In this document: in pieces, positions 1 to 10,456 of the stretch
Layout: each line of letters starts with the position of its first letter
Numbering within the stretch: the stretch's first letter is position 1
Source of the DNA: Hymenoscyphus infarciens
Taxonomy: Eukaryota > Ascomycota > Leotiomycetes > Helotiales > Helotiaceae
DNA length: 64,000 nt
Direction of reading: 5' to 3'
Assembly: GCA_001414345.1 (NCBI GenBank)
Contig: LLCB01000014.1
Span: 62,001-126,000 of the forward strand
Program-made: the position numbers and the translations under genes
Notes under the pieces: model-generated
Told to the model about the DNA's origin: nothing
The model's database searches: none
Seen by the model: only the letters and a program-made list of their open reading frames with translations

Positions 1-331
1 TGCGACGATGATTGATAGCTTGTGTTTGTAACCTTGCCAATTCGGCAAATTTTTGGTTGAGATGAGATTTCGTGCTTTGATAAATTTCGATGTTCGTAGG
101 TCTTCAGTGAGGCAAATGAGGTTGTAATGTGTTCCGTGAGGGTTCCAGGTCGGTGGATTCGGCATGTTAAAAGACGACGTTGTAAGGTTGTGCAGCCATG
201 AGGTCGATGTCTCGTGAGAAGGAACCCATCTCAGCTAAGAGTTCACTTCGAAAGCGTGCTGATTCGTATCCGATTCGAAAACTTCCGAGAATCACAACCA
301 AACACCCATCCTCCCAACACTCCTCCCCAAC
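1..331. other. left-edge sequence, no gene seen
   Basis: This stretch lies downstream of the minus-strand 2EXR gene. I see no open frame of useful length, no repeat and no RNA gene. It probably contains that gene's 3' untranslated region, and then the flank of a neighbour outside the window. Confidence 0.5.
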
Positions 332-1303
332 TTAAAGTCTCTTGATACACTTGACACCGATAATGCTAAGCTTCGGTCCAACCCAATGAGGATTCTTCTT
401 CAAGAAGGTCTCCCACTTCTTCGTATCTCTATACCGACCACAATTCTCCTCGGTGGCCAGCTCCCAAACACTCGAGAGGTTATCCCAGAACCAAGGCGCC
501 CTACGACTTCCGAAAATTCCTGTCTCGTAGTAAGAGGCGGGAAACTTGCAGACATCGTAAACCCAAGGCTTAGGGCCCTCGGTAAAATACGTCTTATCGA
601 GAACAAAATCGATGGACTGGAGACTGGGATGTTCCATTACCAAGTCGAAGAGCAGTGTGGTCGGAGTCCCCGTCTTAGGAGGCAAGTGGGATAACATGTG
701 GTCTTTTTTCGAGATGAGTTTGTCCGCCAGCGCATCCTTGAACAGGAGATGGGTGATGGGGGTGCACTTGGCAAGTGCTCTGACGACGGTCAACGTGTCC
801 TTGCAAGTTGAAAAGTTGACAAAACAGATGCGGTCCACATCGTTGACGTAAATCTTTCTACCCCACTCTACTTCATTCTCCGTGAAGGTGATAGAGGTGG
901 GAATCTGTTGGAAATATTTCAAAGCTTCCCCACGGGCTTCCTTGTCAAGGCGGAGGACGGTAGGAACTGGACCTGCTTCAAACATGTAGGAAACATGGAA
1001 ACGGTCGGGCAATGTCTTGGATCCCCATTTGGCACGGATGAGGCGACCAGGAAAAGAAGCGTATCTGTAAATACGATAGCGAACTTCGATGGGTAATTTG
1101 TTGAACTGTGGGAAAGTCCGTATCCTCTTGCGAGGAGCCACATGAGTATCCGGTTCCATTGGTTCAGCTGATGACTCTTGCTTCTTGGGCGTCATTGGTT
1201 TCCTGGGTGCCGCCTTCTTCATGAACGCTGCCTTCTTCATGGGTGCTGCTTTCTTCATGAGTCCTGCCTTCTTAACGGGTGCGGCTTTCTTCTGAGGTAG
1301 CAT
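332..1303 (-). CDS. 2EXR-domain protein with Lys-Ala-rich N-terminus
   Basis: Single-exon gene of 323 residues starting at an ATG (1303-1301). Residues 5-40 are a low-complexity basic segment built from repeats of the type KKAAP/MKKAA. A 2EXR-type domain follows: the F-box-like opening FPQFNKLPIEVRYRIYRYA (64-82), then PTVLRLDKEARGEALKYF (114-131), the usual second block of this fungal family, in which the exon-like EXR core is followed by a 'colleagues/relatives returning' block. 2EXR proteins are expanded in Leotiomycetes and other Pezizomycotina, and their biochemical role is unknown. The opening resembles an F-box helix, but no ubiquitin-ligase role has been shown and I do not claim one. 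The basic N-terminus could act as a nuclear or nucleic-acid-binding tail (inference). There is no signal peptide or membrane segment. Confidence 0.88.
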   Translation of the reverse strand: MLPQKKAAPVKKAGLMKKAAPMKKAAFMKKAAPRKPMTPKKQESSAEPMEPDTHVAPRKRIRTFPQFNKLPIEVRYRIYRYASFPGRLIRAKWGSKTLPDRFHVSYMFEAGPVPTVLRLDKEARGEALKYFQQIPTSITFTENEVEWGRKIYVNDVDRICFVNFSTCKDTLTVVRALAKCTPITHLLFKDALADKLISKKDHMLSHLPPKTGTPTTLLFDLVMEHPSLQSIDFVLDKTYFTEGPKPWVYDVCKFPASYYETGIFGSRRAPWFWDNLSSVWELATEENCGRYRDTKKWETFLKKNPHWVGPKLSIIGVKCIKRL

Positions 1304-2324
1304 TGTGACAAGTAGAGTAGCGACCGAGGTGAGAGCTTATCAAACCTGAGGGCGATATTGGAAGATGTTTTGTTTGATAGACTTGGAGGTGAGGTTGTCT
1401 GATAGTCGAGTCAATTATCTGATTTAGACCAGCGGGGGTTGAAGAAGGGAGAAGGAAGTTGGGGGTGAACGAACAAATAAAAAGACTGGCTGGTATCCAG
1501 ATTTTACGAGCTGATGTGGGGACCAAGTGGGGGCGAGTTTGTGGTGAGTAAATGCAGAATTGCTTGTGAGAATTTCAAAGGTGAAATCCAAAGCTGAAGT
1601 TGCTGGTAGAAGATGAAGTTAGTGAAACCCTGAGGTCCGCCAAAGTCTGTGGAGAGGACCCTGTAAAGTACTATCGTTCTGATCCTCGGAAGACTAATAG
1701 GATACCAAAATGGGAATTGAAGATAATTGTTGAAGCGGCAGTATTTATTGAGATAGATGTATCAGAAAGAAAGTTGACATGGAATCTGGATGGTAGAGAG
1801 ATTTATTTGAAGTGGGTCATGAGGTGAAGCGTTCTACAGGGAAAGGGTCAGCATAGGTGATATTAAGTTAGTGAATAGAGGCGAAGAGTCACCAAAGCCT
1901 TACATCAGCTGCCAAAGAATCCGGATTACTTCTAGGAAAGGTGAACAATAAGTACTTACCTGCATTGAACTTCCTTTTGGAGAGGCCTTTCAAAATGGTT
2001 GTAAAGGCTGAAACACAATGGGGAAAGTAGCAGCAGGAAATAACAATCACACAGGTAGAGGATGTACTTCATCTCTACCTGACAGATTTTGGAATTCCCT
2101 TCTGTATTTGAAAATTTGAAAATGGGGCAAAGGATCGTAGTTGGAAAAAAACTATTAGATTTCATATGTGCAACGCCTGTTAAAGACAATTCATGTCCTT
2201 CCATCCCAAACTCCATTCCACCTCCCAAATGCGCCGACAACCCTCAGCAAATCTGCACCCCATCGCAGTCCTTTCCTTATTTTCCACCGACATCTTGTTG
2301 GATAATTTTGCTGGATTTCTTCCT
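1304..2324. other. intergenic region, no supported gene
   Basis: This region separates the start of the 2EXR gene from the end of the cytochrome b561-type gene, both on the minus strand. It must hold the 2EXR promoter (next to 1304) and the 3' end of the b561 transcript (near 2324). Short open frames occur on both strands but have no recognisable content. No repeat is evident. Confidence 0.5.
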
Positions 2325-3168
2325 TCATTGTCCAAATGCACCACTTGCAACTGGCTGTGACTTAACAACTCCGAGTTTCTCCTTCTTGATCCTTGGGAAG
2401 ACCCCAATAAGAATCAACAGGGAAGAAATAAGAACAGCCCAAAGCTTGATATCCAGCACATTTAGGTTGTAGTCAGTCTGAGTGGCAGCACAGACCGTAG
2501 CCAACATAAATACAAGCACGATATATCCACTGATCCGATGCCATTTGTAGAGAGATTTCGCCTGGTTCACTCCCCCGTATAGCTTAGGCACAAAATACGC
2601 TGTGAAGCCAACCGAAGCCTGAAGGAGAAGCAGTATGTAGGTGATGAGCCCGAGGATGGAATGGGCTGATTGGAAATGGTGGGGAGGGTCTTGGTGGAAT
2701 TTGTTGTATTCGATGATGACCAGACCGGCTATAAGGGCATCGAGGCCCAGGTTGTTAAGTGTGAAGTGGGCAATGGTGCCTTGTCGCTTTTGCTGGGGTG
2801 TATGCGTGGGTTGCACGATTAAAATTGCCTGGGTTATGAATAGTATCCCGGCCGAGTTTAGAAGCGGATGAGGAGAGACGAAGGGTAGTAGCTTGTTGAG
2901 AAAGACATTGGCCCATACAGATGCTGTGAGGAGGATGATACCAGCTTGGGCAATGATGGCGGTGCCTGGGAAAGTTTGTTAGAGCGGGGAGAAAGTTGCG
3001 AGTACAATCGATCTTACCGCTATAAGAATTGTGGTAGAGTGCTCTCCCCTCTGGTTGAGAGGCATCTCCACGACGACCGAGAAGTGGTTCGTCTTCTCCT
3101 CGCCCCTCCTCGTCTCCATGGGGTGATGTGTTCGGAATACCGTCGGGGATTCCAGTTGCGGAGGCCAT
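2325..3168 (-). CDS. cytochrome b561-type membrane protein
   Basis: Two exons (3168-3018 and 2965-2325) join across a 52-nt intron with GTAAGA donor and CCCAG acceptor, giving 263 residues. Residues 1-50 are polar and acidic; six hydrophobic segments follow at about 52-73, 85-102, 117-137, 151-176, 193-212 and 222-240. Histidines 83, 117, 152 and 193 fall in or beside consecutive membrane segments with the spacing expected for the two b-haem ligand pairs of the cytochrome b561 core. Family members carry electrons across membranes, from ascorbate or an attached domain, often to ferric iron. Here there is no attached DOMON or reductase domain, so donor and acceptor are unknown. The intron lies just before the first membrane segment. 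The gene is divergent from allantoicase, but I see no functional link. Confidence 0.85.
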
Positions 3169-3887
3169 GGCTGGTGTTGTGGTTTTTGAAGATGGGTTGT
3201 TAGGTTGTTGTTGGTGTTGGTGTTGGTGTTAGAATGAAATAATGGAGATCAGCTTAGGAAGAACGATGGTAGTCAAGAAGAGCGTGGAAGACAGAAAACA
3301 ACTGGGTTGATGGGAAGGTGGTGTATTTTGAGGTGCAGCCTAGGCCTAGGTAGTAAGTAGCTGCTAGGTAGGGAGCTGATGTTTATGCTCACACAATCAG
3401 CCCCCCTCAATGACGCGGGTAGGATTAGCTCCCACCAATCAGAGCCCTTGCATTCAAATCCGATTTCTGGAAAAGGTTCTAGTGAATTGCGCAATGCATG
3501 TACATGTGTAACCATCTTATTGATCTGGAAATTGTGGTGTGAAGTGGTACTACTATCTATACCAGAGAAAGAGGTTCGAATTTTAGCGATGCAAGCACAT
3601 CGCTGTTGCAATTCAATTATTTCCAACTCTTTTTTTTGCTTGTAAAATGGTGAAGAAGCGAGAGGCCCGGGGCTGGGCTGCCGATGATTCCTCCAGCCAA
3701 AACCCCGCTCAAAGTGATTGGTCCAAGGGTGGGGTTAGGGGGCCTATCAACTCTTTTACTCGATATCAAACACCTGATGGCAACTACACCAGCTATTCAA
3801 ACGAAAAATTGAAAACTTCCTGAGAACTCTCACTCTTTCTTTTCTTCATTTATCAACCTCCCTTCAAAAAGAGTCACGTTCACCATC
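3169..3887. promoter_or_regulatory. divergent promoter region, b561-type gene / allantoicase
   Basis: This 719-bp interval separates two divergently transcribed start codons, so it must hold both promoters. It contains GATA-type cores (TATC near 3555 and GATATC near 3763), which matter because allantoicase genes in other ascomycetes answer to GATA nitrogen regulators (AreA/NIT2). Cores this short occur by chance. I did not find a CGG-N6-CCG site of the purine-pathway activator UaY. Short direct repeats of CCTAGG/CTAGGTAG lie at 3335-3372. Confidence 0.45.
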
Positions 3888-5107
3888 ATGTCCTCCGAAA
3901 CGGAATACAAGCTAGACAATGTCGCAGCCACGATCGTCGAGTCGGACAAGATTGATGCAACCTTTCGATCTTCTACCATAGGTGAGTACAATTTCGTAAT
4001 CTCGCAACTCCGAACACAACCTGGGAAAACGAAGAAGCATCTTCTCCGATGATCCTTGGATGACTCAAAATTTTGATCTCTGTGTTCAACTCCATTAGCA
4101 AAATACATGTGATCCTGGCTAACACCTCTTTAGATCTCGTCTCTGGAACTCTGGGTGGAAAGATTCTCTCCTTTTCAGACGAATGGTTTGCCGAAGCTGC
4201 CAACCTTCTGACTCCCACTCCACCCATTCGCCAGCCAGGGAAGATGGTCTACACTGGCGCTTGGTACGACGGATGGGAGACTCGTCGTCACAACACTGCT
4301 CCCTTTGACTATGTAGTCATTCGTCTGGGTGTGGCTTCAGGCACAGTGGAAGGTATCGAAGTCGATACGGCTTTCTTTTCCGGGAACCATGCACCGGCAA
4401 TTTCTGTCGAGGGTGTGTTCAGCTCAAGTGACGAGGAAGTAATTGGCTGGAAGGGAGAGCATGGTAAATGGCAGACCATCTTGGGACTTCAGGAGTGTGG
4501 ACCTTCTAAGCGATTTGGCTGGAAGTTGAATAACCCAACCAAAAAGGCTTACACACATGTTCGTCTCAACATGTACCCCGACGGCGGCATTGCTAGATTC
4601 AGACTCTTTGGTCATGCAGTTCCTGTCTTCCCCGAGGATAAAGAGGCGGTGTTCGACCTTGCTGCAGCCCAAAATGGAGGTGTGGCTATCTCCTGCAGCG
4701 ATCAGCACTTTGGTGTCATCGCCAATTTGATTCTTCCAGGAAGAGGAAAGGATATGGGTGATGGATGGGAGACTTCAAGATCTCGAGGACAAGATCATGT
4801 TGATTGGGCCATCATCAAGCTTGGAGCAAAGGGCACAATTCTGAACCTGGTTGTTGATACTGCCTTCTTCCGAGGCAACTTCCCCCAAAAGGCAAAGGTT
4901 GAAGCCATAGATTGGTCCGGCGAAGGAGAACCAGGAGTTGCTACTGATGGCTGGGTTGATGTGGTCGTGCCTAGCAAGTGTGGACCAGATAAGGAGCATG
5001 AGTTCGAGTCGTTGATTAAGGATAAACCATTTACTCATGTGAAGCTAGTTATGATTCCTGATGGAGGAGTGAAACGTATTCGTGTCCTAGGAAAGAGAGC
5101 TGACTAG
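3888..5107 (+). CDS. allantoicase
   Basis: Allantoicase (EC 3.5.3.4) hydrolyses allantoate to ureidoglycolate and urea in purine catabolism, releasing nitrogen. Two exons (3888-3981 and 4134-5107) join across a 152-nt intron with GTGAGT donor and TTTAG acceptor, giving 355 residues, the usual size. The protein shows the family's internal duplication. Each half has a DGWETRR / DGWETSRSRG type block (about 80 and 233), then an 'FDYVVIRLG / VDWAIIKLG' strand and 'VDTAFFSGN / VDTAFFRGN', and ends with 'THVRLNMYPDGGIARFRLFG / THVKLVMIPDGGVKRIRVLG'. Both lobes look intact. The ATG at 3888 is supported because the first exon reads straight into the conserved 'DLVSGTLGGKI' opening. The protein probably acts in the cytosol. 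Nothing next to it belongs to the same pathway. Confidence 0.96.
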
Positions 5108-5527
5108 ACGATTCGGAAACTCAGGTTGACCCCGCTTTTAGACACACCAATATTTTGAGAGCAGTTGTACATAGATTTGGTTTTCAGTAGTGGAGGATGC
5201 CTATGCAATGAGAACATACCAATTTGTTAACCATATTTTGATTGTTTTGTTGGTTAGAAGGTTAAAAATTAAAGGGGAAGCCTCTCACTCAAGATACGAA
5301 AATACAACTTCCATACAGGCACGGACCACATTAGTGGGCTGAACCTCAACCTGATGGAATACCACCACTTCCTTCATACAAGAGAGGCGTGGCATCTATC
5401 CCAAACCCAACGACAACGGCAGATTCCCCAGATATTGAGGAGAAAACCGATTAGTCCCAGAGACTCCATTCAACTACACATGCCCACCGGCGGATGATCA
5501 CGGACTACATGCAGTCCTTGTTCAGCA
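5108..5527. other. intergenic, allantoicase to ankyrin/DIL gene
   Basis: This 420-bp spacer lies between two genes of the same strand. It must contain the allantoicase 3' end and the promoter and 5' untranslated region of the ankyrin/DIL gene. I see no open frame or repeat of note. Confidence 0.5.
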
Positions 5528-8118
5528 ATGGATATTGGGGATAATGGCGGGGACATTAGCGGTGGCTTCGGCGACGAGCCACAAAAGAAACCTCGAGCCC
5601 TTCCAGATGATTTGCCCAAGTCTCTTGACGACAGGAAAAGTGTCCCTTCTCATTACACTCCGGAGACGGAGATGTATGATGCTTGGCAAGGTAATATGAT
5701 CTTGTGCTCGCATGCCTTTGAAACATACTGATTCCAACAGGACAATCACAATTCTTGACAACTCCTATGCTAGCAAAGCCACTACAATTTAACAACCTCT
5801 CCCTCGAAGATAACTCGCACGATGACGACCTTACGACACAGAAAGTGGAGGATAGCGATGCGAGACTGATGGAGATGCTTGCTGCGCAAGCGGCGCACCG
5901 AGATGGATCTGCTAGTGAGGATGAAGATGCTGTGGCTTCTAATGAGAAGTTGACGGATTCGGAAAAGAAAGATATTCTGCAAAAGGCACTCAATATGGCG
6001 GCAAGCAACGGAGACGTTGATCGAATCGAGCGTATATTAAACGGGAAGGCAAAGAAGCTGGTAGATATTGATGCGCCGGATGAGGAGGGCACGGCACCTC
6101 TGATATATGCCAGTTGCTTTGTAGGCATACACACTTCCGTCTGGTGAAATACTGCTAATGGATGTATAGGGACATGAAGCTGTTGTGACAGCACTTTTGG
6201 ACGCCGGGGCCAATGTCGATAAGCAGGATCGAAATCAATGGAGTGCCCTCATGTGGGCCATGACGAACAGGCACAAAAATATTGCAAAGTCATTACTGGA
6301 TCATGGTGCCTCACCCGAGGTCAAGTCATCATCTGGGCGTACCGCTTTCGACTTTGTCGCCCCAGATAGCGAAATATCTGGCTATTTACACGATAGTGGA
6401 TACAATATCGGAAGTGTTGGCGTAACGGATGATTTCTATAACCCGGGATTCTCACAAGATCGATTTGAGGAGGAAATGGCAGAAAATGAAATGAGAAGGC
6501 GTATGATGATGGAAAGTGCTCGAGATTTGGAAGTCGATCTGGGGAATGTTGGAATTGATGACCAGCCAGAGGTAAGAACCACTCGGAACTGGACCATGAA
6601 AATACACTAACACTTTGTTTCCAGTCGCCTGGAGAACTGGAAGAAGAGTTGCAAGAATTTGACTGGTCAAGATGTCTGCATGATCAGATGTTTGTATTCC
6701 AGGAGAATGAGTTAAGTCGAATTCTCGATATCATTATTACCAACATGACCCCTCAACGGTCACCATCTCAAAAACCAGTCCCAGCCAACATGATATTCCT
6801 CAGTGCTCGATATGCTCATTACCACGCGGATCAAAGTCTTCTCGCAAACCTACTCATCACTGCTATGGATAAGATCAATGACGTTGTAGAGAAGAATCAG
6901 TGGGACATGACAATTCTGGCCTTCTGGATATCCAATGCGACATTATTGCTACACTATCTGAAGAAAGATGCAGGTCTATCAGACTCAACATCTGATTTTC
7001 AATTACAACTCGCAGAACTTGTCAACGAAATCTTCATTCTCATCATCAGAGACGCAGAACGAAGAATGGACAAAGTGCTGGATTCAGCCATGTTAGAACA
7101 CGAAACAATCCCGGGTTTTGAGGATATTGCTTTCCAGCATGAATGGAAGATATTCAAACGGAAAAATCAAGTCAAGGAAGAACCAGCCGAGAAGCGGTTT
7201 CGACCTCCCTCCCCAAAAGCACGAGCCAAACCCTCACCACGTAACATTACCTCCCTGTTATCCTCAACACTTTTCGTTTTAGATTTGTATGATATACATT
7301 CCGTCATCACGGCTCAAATACTGGCACAACTCCTATACTGGCTCGGGGCAGAATTATTCAACCGCATCATGTCGAATCGAAAATACCTAGCCCGAACAAA
7401 AGCCATGCAAATCCGCATGAACATCTCCAGCCTAGAGGAATGGGCACGAACAAACAACCGGCAACCCGAGCACTACGAGCACGGCTCCATGACCTCCAGC
7501 GGTGAGACGACCATCGATGCGGCTAGGAGACACCTCGCCCCGCTAATACAGCTTCTGCAATGGTTACAATGCTTTTCCTCGTTGGGAATGGATGACTTGG
7601 AAGCACTTGTTGGGACACTACAACAGCTCACGAGACTGTCGTCTCAGCAGTTGATCCATGCGGTGAAGCATTACCGGCCTGAAGTCGGCGAGAAGGGACT
7701 GCCGAAGAGCGCAATGAAGTATTTAAATAACATGCAGAAGGAGATACAAGCTCGCAAGGAGCGGCAGAAACGCAGCTCTGTTGTGTCGCCTAACACGACG
7801 CCTGTCAAGAAGAGTGGTGGTAGCAACAACGGACAAGCACCTGACACGCCGGAATCGAATACGGAGGAACAGATGGAGGATGAGTATGATGCGCCTGAGA
7901 ATCTACTTTTGGATCCTGCACTCATGCTGCCATTTTCGCTGCCGACGAGTACGGATATGCTGGTTAGTTATGGGGCGGGCTTTGGGGGGCTGAATCGTGA
8001 GAGGGAGAGGAAGTATATCCCTACTGTTCCGCCGGAGTTTTTGGCCAAGCTGGATTTGAATGGGGGGAGGCAGAATAGTACGTATGGGGAACGGGATTGG
8101 GAGAATGAGGATGTTTGA
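5528..8118 (+). CDS. ankyrin-repeat and DIL-domain protein
   Basis: Four exons (5528-5690, 5741-6120, 6170-6571, 6625-8118) encode 812 residues; introns are 50, 49 and 53 nt with canonical ends. Residues about 126-250 form ankyrin repeats, with clear units such as GTAPLIYASCFGHEAVVTAL and NQWSALMWAMTNRHKNIAK. Residues about 379-670 match the DIL (dilute) domain known from the globular tail of class V myosins, with the motif-rich start 'LLANLLITAMDKIND' and the later 'RKYLARTKAMQIRMNISSLEEWAR'. The C-terminus is polar, with a poorly ordered linker at about 690-745. Ankyrin+DIL proteins without a motor are conserved in filamentous fungi and poorly characterised; a role in cargo or membrane trafficking is inferred from the DIL domain only. 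There is no membrane segment. Confidence 0.92.
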
Positions 8119-10456
8119 TGTGATCAAGCAGGGCTTGTTTGGGGGATGTGGTATGTGAACTGCGCGCAGGGAAATTTCTGCGAAAAAGGAAGCATTTTGG
8201 AAGCATTGCGCGGCGTTATTTTCAGGAGGCGTTTGATAGATGAGGATGGAGGATATCTCTGGTTCTCTTTCTTTCTTTTTGTTGTTGCGATTCAGATACG
8301 ATCATTGTTTTCGGCTTGAGAGTAGGAAGAATACAGTATGAATGATGTCCTGAGTTCCGAATATTATTGGTGTGATGTCTGTTTTTCTTTCTTTCTTTTT
8401 TTTTGCGATGGCCGTTGGATTTTATCATATTTGATGAACCTCAATGGGTATTGATGTTTTTCTTCTTCTTTTTTTCTTCTTCAAAATCCCATCAAGTGAT
8501 TCATCCCGAATGAGTATTGGTCATAAACTTCTCATCAAACGGATCTTCCCGCTGGGCTTTGTGGGCTTGTGTACTAGTTTGTGTAGTGACTCGGTGTGGC
8601 GGCTGTCAATCGGCTGTTCCAAGCTGTCAATTGATCGTCCTTCCGTACCGTACGTACACTAACTACTTGGGTAATTGAGAAGGGATGGAATATGGTCATT
8701 TTTCCTTTTCACGAACACTGCGATTAGGTTGTGGTTGTGATTGTGTTTTACAGGAGACAGACGGGGAGATACAAGGGGGGTTCTTCGAGGTCAGCGGGGT
8801 CTGGGGAATCGAGAAACGAGAAACGAGAATCGAGGATTTTGAATGTGGTTCGTGGTTTGTGGTCACTACCTTAGCAGTAGTCCAGTCCAGTCCAGTACCT
8901 ATTTTATTGTTCAATGGTGGTTTGTAGGAGCATTTCTGGGGTGGCATGAAAACTTCTCATGGTGATATGGCGTTCCCAATTCCCAATTTTCCTGCCACAT
9001 CATGAGTGACAGCTGCCCATGGCATGGGGCGGATGGGGGCGGGGGCTACGGGGGTAACGAGAAATTGGGGAATGGACTGGATCCCCGGGCCGTTCCTGCT
9101 AAGGTACGGGCTGCTAACTAGCTGTGCTAACGTAATGCAATGTCGGTGGCTCGTCTCGTCAGTGGTCACGTACGGACATGGCAGACTTTCAGACGGTGGA
9201 CAGCAGCTGGAGACAACGAGTCTCTTTTTTCATGGTGCAGGTGTGGTGGAGGGAGGATCCACGTGGTGTGGTTCATCTGATGGGGTGGTGGTCGAGTAAA
9301 GGGCCTTTGGGTGCCACGTATGCTGTGGTGTTGTGTTGTTATTCAGTTGCGCGGTGTGGAAAGAGAAATCTTTTCTCTCGAGTTCGTTCTCGAGGGTGAG
9401 ATTGAGATGGGGGGGGGGGGAAGAGGAAGGGAAGGGAAAATGAGGATATAAAATTGATATGATAAGATCTACTAGTAGACCACTCACTTCTTAATGGAGA
9501 AATAGGAAATAGGAAAGAGGAAATAGCCCGATAGGAGTGAAACAATTGGATCTGCCTGAGCCGATTTCCCGTCTTGTTTCTTTTCGCACAGACTCTGGCC
9601 CATGCCATCCATATCTACCTATTCGGCTATTCCCCACCGCAAAGTCAGTTCATCTCGTTCTGGAAAGGAAATCTAATTTCCAAGGCCCAGGGCCCTGCTG
9701 TACCTTCTCTGCTGTACCTGCCGAGTCCCCTTGCCTTGCATGGCTGGCTGGAATAGGCAAGAGGCTAAATGGGCGAAGGATTGGGAGAACCAATTATCAA
9801 CAGCCATGAGGTCAAACGGAGACAGGAAGTGGATGCTCAAAGTGGTGCAGTGTACATGTACATGTGTCACTACTAACTGGTGTTGTGTTGTTGCACAACC
9901 ACTGAATTCCCAATTGACAGCGGGCATTTTGATAGGCGCGAGGAGAGGAGATTTTCTTGACAAGACAGGCTATAGGTTGAGAGATGCAGGCCTTGGGGGG
10001 CGTCCTTTCTTTTTTTCCCTTCTGCTATCATATCATTTTGGTGAGCTTGCCCTTCGCTTGCTGACCAGCGAGTTTCACGAACCACGACAGACTCACCTCG
10101 CTACCTAGTCATTTCAGGAATTCAATATTAGTGACACCATCCCTCCTCACTCTCTCCCTCTTCACTTGCTTCTCCTTCTCCTTCTCCTTCTCCCGCCACT
10201 ACACTAAACTCCTTTTCACCAAGTCGCAAGTCGCAAGTCGGAAGTCGGTCGCGACAAATAAACCTTTCTTGCAAATCCTCTGCACCCATCCGATCTGCCC
10301 CCAAAAACCTGGTCAACGCAGGGGTAAGCTTACCACTTACCACGCGCATCACCAGCCCAGCCAAACAAAACAACCTAACAAGCGAACAACCTAATACCTA
10401 AGATTGCCATTGCATTGCTCAATAAATCCATCCCAGTGGAAAGAAGACCATGAAGC
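8119..10456. other. 2.3-kb intergenic region upstream of the TBC gene
   Basis: No gene is supported here. The left part holds the 3' end of the ankyrin/DIL transcript with T-rich runs. Small repeats include three CCAGT units near 8880-8896, a GAGAAAC repeat near 8810-8830, a G10 run near 9411-9420, and a TTCTCC tract at 10165-10192. The last 300 bp are pyrimidine-rich, as in fungal promoters, and probably drive the TBC gene. Open frames across the region overlap on both strands and show no protein-like composition. Confidence 0.55.
10139..10200 (+). promoter_or_regulatory. pyrimidine-rich tract upstream of TBC gene
   Basis: A CT-rich run with tandem TTCTCC units lies about 260-320 bp before the start codon of the TBC gene. 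CT-rich tracts of this kind are common just upstream of transcription starts in filamentous ascomycetes. The function is inferred from position and composition only. Confidence 0.35.
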
